Positions 29,047 to 40,154 of a stretch of 64,000 bases of DNA are shown here, one piece after another. This DNA comes from Dichomitus squalens LYAD-421 SS1 (lineage: Eukaryota > Basidiomycota > Agaricomycetes > Polyporales > Polyporaceae), in assembly GCF_000275845.1 (NCBI RefSeq), contig NW_006766895.1:598747-662746 (forward strand), given 5' to 3'. The notes beneath the pieces were generated by a model. That model worked only from the letters and a program-made list of their open reading frames with translations. It had not been told where the DNA came from and made no database searches. Positions within the stretch are counted from its first letter, which is position 1, and each line of letters begins with the position of its first letter. Position numbers and translations under genes: made by a program.

Positions 29047-29944
29047 CCGGGCTCCTGGTACGTGCTCACAGTGCCGTCCGAAAGCCGGAGTGTGACGGTC
29101 GCGATGTAGTTCGCATGGCCCACGCCCTGCTGGCAGAACGAGCTCGCCGTAATGCCCTCGCCCGGCTGGAGCTCGCCCGAAATCCCCCAGCCGACGCTCT
29201 TCTCGAACGACGTCGATGTGCTCGTCTCCTGCGTACTGGTGTTCTGCCACGAATATCCATCTCCGAATTTACCACCAACTCCGAACAGTTCGGCGGAAAC
29301 CTCGGCGTTAACAGAGAATCCGTACGTGGTCGTGGTCGACTGGGTGAACGTGGTCGTCTCGGTGCGCTTCACCTCGTTACTGAACGTCCACGGGAGGCTC
29401 GCCTTCGCGTTGGGCGGGTTGTAGTAGTGTATGCTGTCGAGGTCCTGCCGGGAGATGCCGGTGTTGCTCCCTGTGAGGGGAGGGTTGTAGACTACGTTGG
29501 AGATCGAGATGGACTGGACCGAGCCATTAAGGAAGACGGGCCCGAGCATATCGATCTCCAAGCCGCAGCGTCCAACGAACCCAACGAGAATACCGGAGCC
29601 GAGTCCAGCAGGGTACGCCGTCTGGCCATTGGTGTTCTTGCCAACGTCAAACGTCTGTGGCGAAGGGTGTCAGTTTTGCGTGAGACTCAAAAAGGCGATG
29701 CCTGTACCTGGCCCGCGCTGGTAGTGAGACGGATCCGGCCGGTACGCGTACCAACGCCATTACCCCAGAGAGTCAGCTCGGTGATGCGCTCTCCGGGAAC
29801 AAAGGTGATGCTGGCATGCGAGTCGCTCGGCTGTCCGAAGACACTGGTGCGCGAGTCGTCGGAAAACGTGACCTGGATGCCGCGCAAGACGCCCGAGTTG
29901 TACCACACGTCGAGCCCTTTGACGACGAGCGCACTTTGATTCAT
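28938..29944 (-). CDS. Jacalin-like lectin plus aerolysin-type pore domain
   Basis: Two exons, 29944-29708 and 29654-28938, join in frame to 317 residues. The N-terminal 130 residues are lectin-like, with GVLRGIQVTFSDDSRTSVFG and ITELTLWGN. The rest has the Ser/Thr-rich beta-hairpin pattern of aerolysin-like pore-forming modules, around TETTTFTQSTTTTYGFSV. Family knowledge: such proteins bind glycans through the lectin and oligomerise into membrane pores, and in mushrooms they are thought to act in defence. The lectin opening strand and its Gly-rich motif are missing at the proposed start, no promoter-like sequence is evident on this side, and the last residues are antisense to the orphan first exon at 28921. 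I think the body was inverted and is probably not expressed as an intact protein. Confidence 0.6.
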
Positions 29945-30384
29945 GGAGGTGACTGTCAAGCCGGATAACTAGCTTAGGGAGGCTGCTATCAGCTAGGCCC
30001 AGGTGAGTACCTTCCTTACAACTGATCTTTGACCAGATACTGACTAGCCTCTTCAGTGTTTCTTCCGGCAATATGATCGAAATGTTTGGATAGGATTGGT
30101 CTTGCGTTTCCGGCTCGAGAATGCACCGCGCGGACGACCTAGTAGTAGACTACAAGTAGTTAGCAAGCTGTGTACACATCGGCCCTATCACGTAGTTCGG
30201 CAATGTATCTGCAAGTCGCTCATATGCATAGCCATGTCGGACTGCACAAGATCCGGCGTCGATTGGTTCGCCTCGGATTCTGGAGGAATGGCGATGTCGC
30301 CGACGAGGACAGCAACGGCTGAATGGACTCTAATATGTTCTTTGCCAACTCACAGCACTTCATACATCGAAACTGAAAGCTCAT
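29945..30384. other. Spacer, including the right inversion breakpoint
   Basis: The stretch just right of 29945 would be the original 3' end of the jacalin/aerolysin-type gene if the body was inverted. The remainder shows no recognisable gene. Confidence 0.4.
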
Positions 30385-32480
30385 CTAGAAGTCCACAGGT
30401 GCTGGCATTGAGTCCCCACCCGTAGCATGAAACCCCTCATCGCCGCCAGCCAGCCTCCTTTGCCCCTGTAACCCGCCGTCCCCGCCTACATCGATCTCTG
30501 ACGCCATGGAAGCGGTGATATGCACGTTGCGTGTCGCAGGATGCAGGTGATACGGTTTGCAGGTCAACTCTACATGTACGTGGTATGAAGAGCGAGGGTC
30601 GTAGATAGTGAAGCGCTTCATATTATTGGACCAGTCGTCGACGTGGTGCTCCGAGCAGTCGTGCGACACCATAGACACCAGATCGTCGGTCGAGGGGGAG
30701 GTGGTAGCAGGCTCCCCCTCATCTAGGGTGGCAGTAGCCCAGTGCACGTGGGGTCTTCGCTGGGAGCAGATGCCCATGAAAACGCGGAGAGGAATGAAAA
30801 CGAACCGAGTCAGCCCGGTCAACGGATTCGTGAGCTCCGTCCGGTAGGCGAAGCTGAGTGAGGCAGGTGAGTCTCCAGTCCAGGGGGACTCCATGAGCGC
30901 AGTGTCTGCGGCCAAGGACACAGATCTTTGAAGCACCCTGGCATGCGACGGGGGAATAGAAAAGGGTGCATGTAAGCTCAGGCTCATCTTGTGCAACCTC
31001 CGAGGCAGCCGCGAGGACGGCAATCGATGGGCGATGTAGATGGTGCTCCACTGCGCGGGCTCTTGCTCGGTGCTGCTACGATCTAGCCCCCTAATTCTAA
31101 GGTCTTCGTCCAGAAGGACTAGATGTCCGAAGAGATTTGGAGTCGTCGATGGTCGCAGGGAGATCCTATACAATGGTCGCGAACGATCCCGGCTCTGGAT
31201 TACGCGCTGGAGATGGAGGCCTATGTGAACCCTAGCTCCTTTTAGTCGGGTGCCCGACAGAACTGCGATGTAGCCACCGACATCTCGCACGGAGTACTGG
31301 AAGACCGGTATATGGGCTAGAAGGCCGTAGGATGTGAGGCTGAACGCGGACTGCTTGCTCGCATCCGAGTCGTGATCAACGTCACCCTACTTATCTTTAG
31401 CAAGGTCCTTGTGCAAACATCTCAACGTTAGGAATGACTCACAGTCTCAGAACTGGACAAAGATGTCCACCCGTCTGTGATAGGCGATGGGACCTCGTCA
31501 TCGTCATCTGGGTATTCAATATTGTGCCCGATAAACCCGAATGCTGAAGGTGAGTCTGCGAAAATGCTGGTGGTGGATATTATCGACTCGAACTTCGTTG
31601 TAGCCGCTGTCAGGTTGATATCGGCCAGATGCTCTCCATCGACAACAGCTCCCCACGCGAATATTGAAACGTCGTCGATTTGTCGCATAATCTCCTCTTG
31701 TAGCCTGCGGAAGGCATTCTTCCCTTCCCCATAGAGGACAGGCATGAATATACCAAATATCCCCATCAAGCAGTACGCCTCGTCCTCAGGACGCGTCGTC
31801 TCGCGGTTCGCAGCCCAAGCCATCCGAGCGGCCACGCAGTAGTCGGATGGCCGTACTCTGAGCTGTAACACGTCCACAGGTACCTTTGTGATGCTCTCCA
31901 GCAACGGAGCTAGGTCCATCTTCGTGCCCAGAAGTTCCCAGCTTCTAGATAGGAAGACAACAAGCTCGGGTGCGATCAGCTCCTGTAGTGTCCATCCGCG
32001 CCGATGCCACCTGCTGCTCCGAAAATCGGAGTAAGACTTCTCGAGGACGTCGAGAGAGCGCGTCATCACGTCTGACAGGTAAACGTAGCAGACGTCGGCG
32101 AGGGTGTAGTAGCGGAACATGGAGTTGATGGCTTCGGTCAGCTCGGCGCTACTGTCCTTGTTGATACAACAGGTGTCGACCCATCCCCACTCGTAACCGT
32201 CCTTCTCCGCGAGTATACAAAATTTGCGGATTTTGGTAGAAACGAGGTCGCGAGGACTGGCTGGAGAGTTCGAGAGAGAACCGGTGACAGAAGACGTATC
32301 GTTGGAACTAGAGGGTCGCCTGATAGCGGCTTGGGCACATCTAGCGCGAAAGGTTTGGATTTCCTGGAAGGTCGTTTCTTGCTTATCCCAGACGTGGGAG
32401 AGGACCGCGTACCCGCCAGGCACGCTCTCGGGGGTCGGAAAGAACTTGAGTTCAGCTCTGGCGGTGTTGAGCAACCACAT
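30385..32480 (-). CDS. HET-domain protein 1 (non-self recognition type)
   Basis: Two exons, 32480-31443 and 31386-30385, join through a 56-bp GTGAGT...TAG intron to give 679 residues. The start was chosen at MWLLNTARAELKFF, the usual opening of this class. The HET domain follows: YAVLSHVWDKQETTF, IRKFCILAEKDGYEWGWVDT, CCINKDSSAELTEAINSMFR, RGWTLQELIAPELVVFLSRS, and the later EDEAYCLMGIFGIFMPVLYG. The C-terminal 300 residues are specific to this class and resemble the same part of the gene at 36310-38314. HET proteins are cytoplasmic and trigger growth arrest or cell death after contact with an incompatible partner. In basidiomycetes most are of unproven function. No break is visible. Confidence 0.88.
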
Positions 32481-33154
32481 TGGGGACCTGTACGTTTCGT
32501 AGTGAGGTTGATAAAGCTGGGTGGTATTGGGCGCCAAGATGTGGTTGAACATGAACGTACCGTTCGAAGTCCTGCGATTCAAGGTCCGAATGACGCCGGA
32601 CGAGGCACCGTGTTCTTGTATTAATTAAAAGGCGATCTGGGTTGGAGGTGCCGTGTTCGACGTTGTCAACAGAGGTGACTCGGAAGTCGTCCTGCGAGAA
32701 GCGTACAGAGACTGACCAGACAAGTCGGTCCAGCGGCACCAACGACATAAGTATGAGTTCGGCGGCCAGTTGTGCTACGGAAAGAAGCAACCGCATCAGC
32801 AAAAGTGTAAAAACATCGTCCATGATTGTAGGTGGCGCCTGAAGCGCCGATTAGGGCGCGAGACGGCGCAAGCACCCGATATGGGAGCCAAGGGTGCCTG
32901 TCCATACAATACTCACAATACCGGGCAAGGATCGCGGCAATATAGCACGACCGCGCCATATAAGTACGGGTTTCCATCATCTCACGCGTCCGCACAACAA
33001 CCTAGGGTACTTACTCATGAGCAGATCCCTGAAACTTGACAAGTTGGGTCGCGGTGTATGACATAATCTATTCCCTTCCCGGTGAGTGAGCAGACAATCC
33101 TTCGCAAAAACATTGTATTAGTTAGCGATCAAGTCTACACGAGCTAGCTCAAGC
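32481..33154. other. Spacer upstream of HET1, no gene recognised
   Basis: Minus-strand open frames here (for example 32452-32823) overlap the HET1 5' region and show hydrophobic stretches but no family I recognise. A CCGGGCAA motif near 32924 resembles the repeated motif at 35342-35523. Confidence 0.35.
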
Positions 33155-34380
33155 TCATCGTCGTCCATAGGTGTCCGTGCGATCATCCGTGACAAACCTC
33201 TCCGTGCAGATCGCGCACTCCACCTGCTGGTCTGCCTATGCCAGCGTTGAGAGTTGACACGAAGTTAACAGGGCATCTGGTCCTTGTCCAAGGCGGGGCG
33301 GGCCCTCGAGATTACTAATGTTTACGTGAACAAGCAGAGGCTCGTGTTTCTTGCGGCTAGTGCCAGTCCATGTCCATAATAGGAACTTGTGGACGATGCG
33401 CTCCAGAGCTCGATCGCGTTGTGCAGCGCGACCGGCTAGTACACAGTGCATGAGAAGCGTGAGGAAAGTGAGCAGCGAAGGAAGTAGGAGTACGAGTGTG
33501 AAGGTGATTATGGGGCTGCAAATTCGGGTAAGTGTGTCAGAAATGAAGACTTGCGCGCATATAGTATCCGCGCATATAGGACCTCACGAATACCATTCCC
33601 ATGCAGAATTTTGGGCACTAATGGGTAGGCAAGGGTCTTCAAGATGTTGTGTGCAGTGTTAGACGTTCAAGTAATCATAGCGGAAAGCTGGACATTTCCC
33701 AATACCTGATATATATGCGGCGATGGTGACGTCCGACAAAACCTCTGCGGAGGCAAAGCTATATCAGCAGGAGAGAGAGATCAGAACGGTAGTCAACTCA
33801 CTTTGGCTGAACATGTTCAGTGGTGCATCCGCATTGTCTCTGTCTCCCCCAACTACAACCGCCTTCGCACCCAGCTTCTGTGCCTGCCTCGCTTTCTTGA
33901 CGAAAGGGCAACCACCTCGCTGAACAAGCGCGATGCAGGTGTCCGTGTCCTCCGGCTTGTAATCCCTATTGATGCAAGGTCCAGGGCATCCAAGGTCAGG
34001 GTCGGCCTCAAGAAAGATAGGTGGGGTCGGTCTCGTTTTCCCCGTCCTTGGGGCAAGGAGACGTGAAAGACGAGAGCAGGATCACGTAGCCCAGGAGACA
34101 TTCAGCGAGTTCGACACCAAATAACGCACTAGAAAGGAGACGGGAGGCATTTGGTTGTCGACGGAGACACTGCTATCCGAGGCCCAAGCCCAGCCCTAGA
34201 GCCAGCTGCCGCTGTTGTCCCAAGCATTCCCAGGTGAGCTTACGGAGCCAGTCGGGGGTGCAGAGGGAAAGGGCAGCAAGAGACGAAAATGCAAGGGGGA
34301 TAATGAGGAGGAGGTTGAGATTGTGAGAGTGAGGAGGCGGAGGCCAGGGTGCGGGCGACACGAAGGCTTCGTGCGCACGT
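33155..34380 (-). pseudogene. PA-TM-RING ubiquitin ligase with truncated RING
   Basis: The minus strand shows the order of a PA-TM-RING E3 ligase. A hydrophobic N-terminus (about 34340-34260) is followed by the protease-associated domain block RGGCPFVKKARQAQKLGAKA (33920-33860), a splice to a short exon with DVTIAAYIS, a transmembrane helix TFTLVLLLPSLLTF (near 33490), and RAAQRDRALERIVHKFLLWT. The RING then starts VECAICTERFV (33220-33190). The frame stops at 33155, and none of the remaining Cys/His pairs of a RING-H2 finger appear in the next 170 bases. Such proteins normally ubiquitinate membrane cargo in the endosomal system. Without the second half of the RING it could not bind both zincs, so I infer a non-functional remnant. 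Some introns are unresolved. Confidence 0.55.
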
Positions 34381-34591
34381 GATGTATACGCTCTTTGCCC
34401 AGGCGCCCCAGCTATATCAACGTGTCCAAGGTAAGTAATCCTATTGCCGTTTTCCACTGACTTTTGACGTGTACGGAACTCAGCAACACTCCGCCGTGAA
34501 ATCTGTATAAGATTGGGCCCCTTCGGAGCATCATCAAGACGCTCCTTCCCCCATCCCCCTCTCTCACCCCTCCATTCTCAGTCGTGCTGTC

Positions 34592-34797
34592 TGCTATGTC
34601 ACGACTCTCCGTACTCTCACAGCTGTCTGGGCCTCCCACTTCTCTGATGAGCTGAATTGTTACTTCTACAAGCACTGGTCCCGCTCCAAGAAGGCGTTCA
34701 ACCGCTAGCATGCCGAGCACAGTGGCAAGTCTGTCACTCGCTCATTTGAGCATATCCGCAAGTACTGCACCGTTGTCCGTGTTCTCGCTTACTCAGG
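34592..34797 (+). pseudogene. Ribosomal protein L3 fragment
   Basis: The plus-strand frame reads TLRTLTAVWASHFSDELNC, FYKHWSRSKKAFNR, a stop, then HAEHSGKSVTRSFEHIRKYC and TVVRVLA. This matches the internal part of eukaryotic ribosomal protein L3 (uL3) around its conserved FYKNW-SKKKAF and KYC-VIRV blocks. Only about 65 codons are left, with an in-frame stop and no L3 sequence on either side. No intron interrupts the fragment, so it could be a processed copy or a recombination fragment. It is not a functional gene. Confidence 0.7.
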
Positions 34798-36309
34798 ACA
34801 CCTTGAGCTCTTGTGCATGACATGGAGTCATGATATGGCTTCACACCATAGCTCGGCCTCTCAGCCACTCTCGTTTCGAGCCTTGCGCGATGCTATCGGT
34901 GAGTTTGACATCTCTTCAATGATAGCGCATATATACATTCCTTTTTCCACGCATATACTCATGGTTGTCTAGGAGCTTTATTGTCTTATCCTCAAGCCAT
35001 AGGCTGTTTTCTCCCTCTGTGCCAGTGGTGTGTTGTCTGCCTTCACTGAGAGCGCATATACTGACGTTGTTCTTAGCTGAGCCTGAAAAATGACTACGTG
35101 GAAGCCTCGGCGTTGGGATGCCGTCACTAAGGTACATTCTTGTTGCAGTCTTCCTTCCTCTTGCCTTCTAGTGTACGCTGTAGTTCCTTATGACTTAGGC
35201 CGCTCTCCATGTACGATACGGACCGTTCATTAATGTATTCACAAGTGGACAACCTTCCATGCCTGATTGGAATGCATCGTTTCGCTCGACTGTGCTCATC
35301 TGATCGCCCAATGCGGAAAATCTGAGGCAATAACATCAATTCCGGGCAATATATAGTACGAATGGTTTGATATCGCCTGGTCTTCTCGTTATTACCCGCT
35401 CTCACAATCTCTGGAATCCCGGGCAATATAAAATAGCATGGCGCTCGATCGCTGTCATCGCAAGCCAGTGCCACGCTCACCAATACCCGGCAACACCTGC
35501 AAGATATCGCCAGTATTGCCCGGTATTTCCGGACTTTGTCTTGTCGTGCAACCTAGTCAGGGTGATTGGGCTAGAATGGAATCCTGACAAGGTGCGCCCA
35601 ACATTCATCAAATGTCGCAGGGTATTTCTACGACTGCCCGAGTACGCATGGGTAGGTAATATACGACAATATTTTTACAGTTTCGCTGATGCGCTCATCA
35701 TGGGCTCTAGCACCTGAGGTATGATCTGACGGCTGATCGCAGCCGTACATGGCAGATAGGCTCCCTCGTATATCGGAAGATGAGCTACTTGCTGCATGAG
35801 ATTTTGGAAAAGAGATGACACGAGTGCTGTAGCAGTCTTGCCATCACCTACGGCAACGCGCTTAGCCTGCTACTTGCTGAAGTCGGTGGACATGAACTAT
35901 GTATGACTCACAGACATTCTTTTGCAATCTTCCGGGCAAGAATGGCGCTCTTATCGTATTCGGCGATTGTTGTACAGAGCGGTGCTTTCGGCGGCCGTTG
36001 CGGGTGCCTGGTGTCGGCATAGTTCTTCTAAAGCCTACTTTTGGTAACGTTCTCATCCGTTCAGGAACCATTGAATGCTCACTGGGCCTCTACTCCTTCA
36101 TCAGGTTCCAGATCCATTCACGTCCTTCCATCACTTCGCTTCCTGATCCGCCCCCGCACTTCTCAAATCATCGGCATATGTGCGTACGTCCATATGGAGT
36201 CCTTCGTAACCAATCCTTAGCTATCCTGGTTCTTCCAAGCCCTAATAATTTTGAGCTCCACTCAGCTTGGTGTCAGGCCCACATCAAACCAGTCGGCCGC
36301 TAGGCATGA
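34798..36309. other. Spacer, repeat-like, no gene recognised
   Basis: I recognise no gene here. Several short open frames exist, including one at 35899-36303 (+) with no domain character. Around 35340-35525 the motif CCGGGCAATA occurs three times in both orientations. The region looks like decayed repeats and gene fragments between the two HET genes. Confidence 0.4.
35342..35523. repeat. Cluster of CCGGGCAATAT motifs, partly inverted
   Basis: CCGGGCAATAT occurs at 35342-35352 and 35419-35429, and as the near reverse complement GTATTGCCCGG at 35513-35523. The flanks of the latter two (GGAATC and GATTTCC-like) extend the inverted similarity to about 16 of 19 bases. This suggests a small (about 115 bp) inverted-repeat element, but no target duplication is evident. 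Confidence 0.4.
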
Positions 36310-38314
36310 CTAAAGGAACACCGCGAAGTCGATGTGCATGTCGCGCGTGCTGTGATTCAGATGGGAGAGCTGGAAGGCCAATCTTACGTCCACGTGGCCT
36401 TGCGCACCGCGGGGGATAATAGTGAAGACACGCGTCTGGTTGGGCCAGTCGTCAACGTGATGCTGGGAACAGATGTGGGGTATGTCCTTCGCCCTCAAGT
36501 TGCTCGGCGCCGACACAGCGATGGCCCAGTGAGCGCCTGGCGCTTCACTCGAACATACTCCAAGGTAGACCTCGACAGACATGTGCTCGTGCTCCCTACA
36601 CAGAAATGTCAACTCCATGGGCTGCTCCCCTGTCCAAGGAAAGCTCAGGGGTCGCGGGATGAGATCATAGCGATATTGATGTTTCTGGAGCTCCCTGATA
36701 TGCGACAGAGGAATTCGGAATGGGGAGTGTAGGCTGCGGTTGAGCTCATGCATCCCCGTCGTGTGCGCGTACCTCGAGGATTGCGAATGGTGTGCGATGT
36801 AGATCGTCTTCCATTCCACAGGACCTTGCGTGCCGGCGTGTGCACCTATCATGCGGTGATGAAAGTCCAACAGAGTCAGATGTCCGAATCGAGGGGCTTG
36901 GGACCGCGCTAGGGGCTCCCAGGGTACGTATCGCGGTCGTGTTGGATCTGAGTTGGCCTCGTCGGGCTTGAGGACGAGTCCGAGAGATCTTGCCTTTGAG
37001 CCTTTCAAACGAATGCCCAACAGTACCGCGACGATGATTGGCCAGGAGGATACCTCTAACTGGAAGACGGGGATGTGGGCTTGAAGACCGTAGGGCGTGA
37101 TGGTGAACGTTGGCTGCTTCCCCAAAGGCAACTCCTGGTCACGTTTGCGCTGCATACACATTCGGTAAGCGTGTCGTATGTACAGGTGCGGTGTAAAGCC
37201 TCACCGCCTTGAAGTTATACCAAGGCGTCCTCTTCTTTGCGATGGTAATCTCGTCATACCTATATTCGATGTCGTGCCCCACAACGAAGGCAGACGGGGA
37301 GGGTGCGAAGACACTGTCGATGAACTGCGGCGACTGTGTACGCAAACCAGCCTCATGCTCGAGCTGCGGCTCTCCGTTGCACACCCTTCCCCAGGCGAAG
37401 ATAGACCCGTCTTCTGACTGCTTCATGATCTTCTCTTGCAGCTTGCGGAACGCGTTCCTGCCTTCTCCATAGATCGCGGGCATGAAGATCCCGAAGATGC
37501 CCATCAGGCAGTACGCCTCGTCCTCGGGACGCGTCGTCTCGCGATCGGCCGCCCAGGCCATCCGGGCGGCGATGCAGTAGTCCGCGGGCACATTATCCAG
37601 CTGCAAAACGCCGACCGGCACCCTTGTGATGCTCTCCAGAAGAGGTGCCAAGTCCGCTTTCGTGCCCAACAATTCCCAGCTTTGGGACAGGAAGACAACG
37701 AGCTCGGGAGCGATCAGCTCCTGCAGCGTCCATCCGCGCCGATGCCACCTGCTCTTCCGGAAGGCAGATTCGGGCTGTTCGAGGACGTCGACAGAACTCG
37801 TAGGGACATCGTGCAGGTAGGCATAGCAGACGTCGGCGAGGGAGTAGTAGCGGTACATGGAGTTGATGGCTTCTGTGAGCTCGGCGCTGCTTGTCTTGTC
37901 GATGCAGCAGGTGTCGACCCACGCCCACTTGTGTCCGTGCTTCTCGGCCAGAATGCAGAAGTTGCGGATCTTCCCAGAGACAAGATCGCGAGGGGTGACC
38001 GGAGCATGGGAATGGAGAGCAAGAAGGTCAGTCGGCGCGTCAGAGTTTCCGGTGCGAGAGGCTTGGATGGTTGATTGTTTGGTAGGCGACTCGGAGTTAA
38101 TGGACGATACGGCATTATCCGGACTCGGATGGGAGGGGAGCATAGCAACGGAGTCGTTCGAGAGCTGGGCGCATTTAGCACGAAGGTTTTGGATGTCCTG
38201 GAAGGTTGTCTCGTCTTTGCCCCAGACATGGGAGAGGATCGTGTAGCCCCCGGGCACGCTCTCGGGTGTAGGAAAGAACGCGAGCTCGGCGCGGGCGGTA
38301 TTGAGCAGCCACAT
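36310..38314 (-). CDS. HET-domain protein 2 (paralogue of HET1)
   Basis: Two exons, 38314-37205 and 37149-36310, join in phase 0 through a 55-bp GTGAGG...GCAG intron to give 649 residues. The opening MWLLNTARAELAFF and the HET blocks YTILSHVWGKDETTF, IRNFCILAEKHGHKWAWVDT, CCIDKTSSAELTEAINSMYR and RGWTLQELIAPELVVFLSQS match the gene at 30385-32480 closely. The linker after SHVWGK is longer here. The C-terminal regions also correspond, for example QHHVDDWPNQTRVFTI here and EHHVDDWSNNMKRFTI there, and the single intron is in the same place. This is a tandem duplication on the same strand with a decayed region in between. The expected role is cell-death signalling in non-self recognition, by family only. 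No break is visible. Confidence 0.88.
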
Positions 38315-38395
38315 CCCGGTGTCAGCAGCCCTGGGCCGGGGCTGCACAGAGAATGTTATTTAGTGGTACATCGAGGGAAAGATGGGGTTCGGAGG

Positions 38396-39426
38396 TTAAT
38401 AAACGCACTGGCCTAGTGAAGTCTTTGCGCGCTGGTATCGGAGCGCGGATGGTTTGGCTTGCTTGTCGTTTTCCACGTTTAAAAAGGAAGGGACAATGAG
38501 CGCAGCGTTCGATACAGTTAAACAAATCATCGATCGGTGACTGCGCCGCGTCGGCGCGAGGAAGCGCCGAGACGACACCACGGTCCCGTGACGAACGCGT
38601 TCAGGTTTGGGATATAGCTTCGTCCCACCGCTGCTTTGTGTCTCTTGGGGGAAAATCAGGCTGCATCGTCTACATTCTAGTGCCGGTCGGTCTCCGTAGC
38701 CGGACACTTGCGCGTTGGTGTGCCATTGCTTGAGGCGTTGGTCCAAGGCCTTCTCATCTGCACCAGAGCGAATGGGCCATCCGTCCCGATGGTCGATCTT
38801 GATGGGTGGTGACGCGGTGTCGTCGAATTCGCAGCCGTTCCTGGTGATGCGGAGTCGGAAAGGCCGGTCGAGGTAGCCATAGACACAGTTTGGCCCATGC
38901 TTCTGTGCGATATCGCCCAACTTGAGAACGGGTTCTTGAGTACGGAGTGAATGAGACTGTAAGACTTGAATATATCGAGACCGAGCGCGTACCCTATTGA
39001 GTGCTTCCCTGGCCCGATCCTCTTTGAAGGGCGGCTCGGGGAGTTCAGCGTACGCATGGTCGTCATCATCACTATGTTGCAAGCGATAGTCGACCTGATA
39101 GGATATCTCTGGGCCATGGAACATGGCAACTTCGTTGTCATGCCTCAATCTCTCCTTGATCTGTTCGACCTTCGGGGGGGGCAGTATCCGATATGCGGCA
39201 GAACTTGAACCTTGTCCATGGCGGGGATGAGCCTGAGCGCGGTGGGAGTGATTGAGGAAGTACTTAGAGGTTCGGGACCCGAGGGCTGCGAGGCAAGTGA
39301 AGCAGCCATTATTACAGGGTTTGTCCAACTAGTCACTTCATGTGCATACGTTTGCCGGGGACGACGAGTAGTGTTCTTCCTGTCGGCCGGGGGGAAGTGG
39401 CTGCGTCGTGCGGATGTTGAGGACAT
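38396..39426 (-). CDS. Uncharacterised protein, structure partly unresolved
   Basis: A minus-strand open frame continues from about 39328 to TGA/TAA at 38396. It includes PPPKVEQIKERLRHDNEVAM, LPEPPFKEDRAREALNRVRA and KLGDIAQKHGPNCVYGYLDR. A second open frame starting at ATG 39426, about 60 bp after a TATATA at 39490, could be its first exon. A 47-bp intron from GTTCAAG to ...GAACAG (around 39215-39165) would join them in phase 0. Alternatively the run of eight C at about 39173-39181 may hide a one-base error. I recognise no domain. The gene lies just upstream of HET2 on the same strand. Confidence 0.4.
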
Positions 39427-40154
39427 GGCGATATGCAGTCGTGACTGGATGGTGAGCGTAGGGAAACGAGCGCAGACGGTGCAGTGAGTATATATACTGT
39501 CGGATAGGGTTGAGTCTCCGGCGCTTGCTAAGAGGTGCGCGGTCCCGTGAGCGACGCGTTGTTGTGTGGTGTTTAGACGGAGCGCGGTTGGGTTCGCGGC
39601 GACGCCCACAGAGCCAAAGCGTACTGTTGATCCATGTTCGGGCTCGCATCCCCCGGCCGTGCCCACTGTCCTGCTCTCCCTGCTCCTCGTCGTCGTCGAT
39701 TCTCTCTGTCCAAGGATTCTCGTCCTTCGGTTTCAGGTTTCTCGTTCCCTCGGGGTGCGGAGGAGGTGTCTAGTTGGCAAAGCGACCTTGCAAACGTAGC
39801 AAGGTGAGTATCCCCCTCCGTCGCCGAGTGCACCCCGCTCAGCCCACCGAGCAGCGGTAAGTAGCCAACCGAAGAATAGCAAGCAATTCAAGCAACAAGT
39901 AACGATCCTACGAGTCTACGACCTCTCTCGGTTCCCGACACGTCCAGGCATCTTTCCTATTTCCCCTCACGCACATCTCACGACTGCACATACGCTCTCC
40001 GTCTCTCTCACTTTTTCCCTCATCTCACTTATACTAACGATCTAACGCGACCTTACGCGAACGTCCACGACTCTGTTGTACTCACGATCCCGCACCGTCC
40101 TCCCTGTTTTCACGAATATCACATCTACGACGAGACACGAGCATAGAAGAAAAG

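Noticed and set aside
28614..29939. 441-codon plus-strand open frame across the jacalin/aerolysin-type gene
   Set aside because: It is antisense to the recognisable minus-strand domains from about 29000 on and shows no domain. Only its neighbour frame starting at 28921 has promoter support.
37436..38074. 212-codon plus-strand open frame
   Set aside because: Antisense of the HET domain of the minus-strand gene; the long frame follows from G/C-rich third positions.
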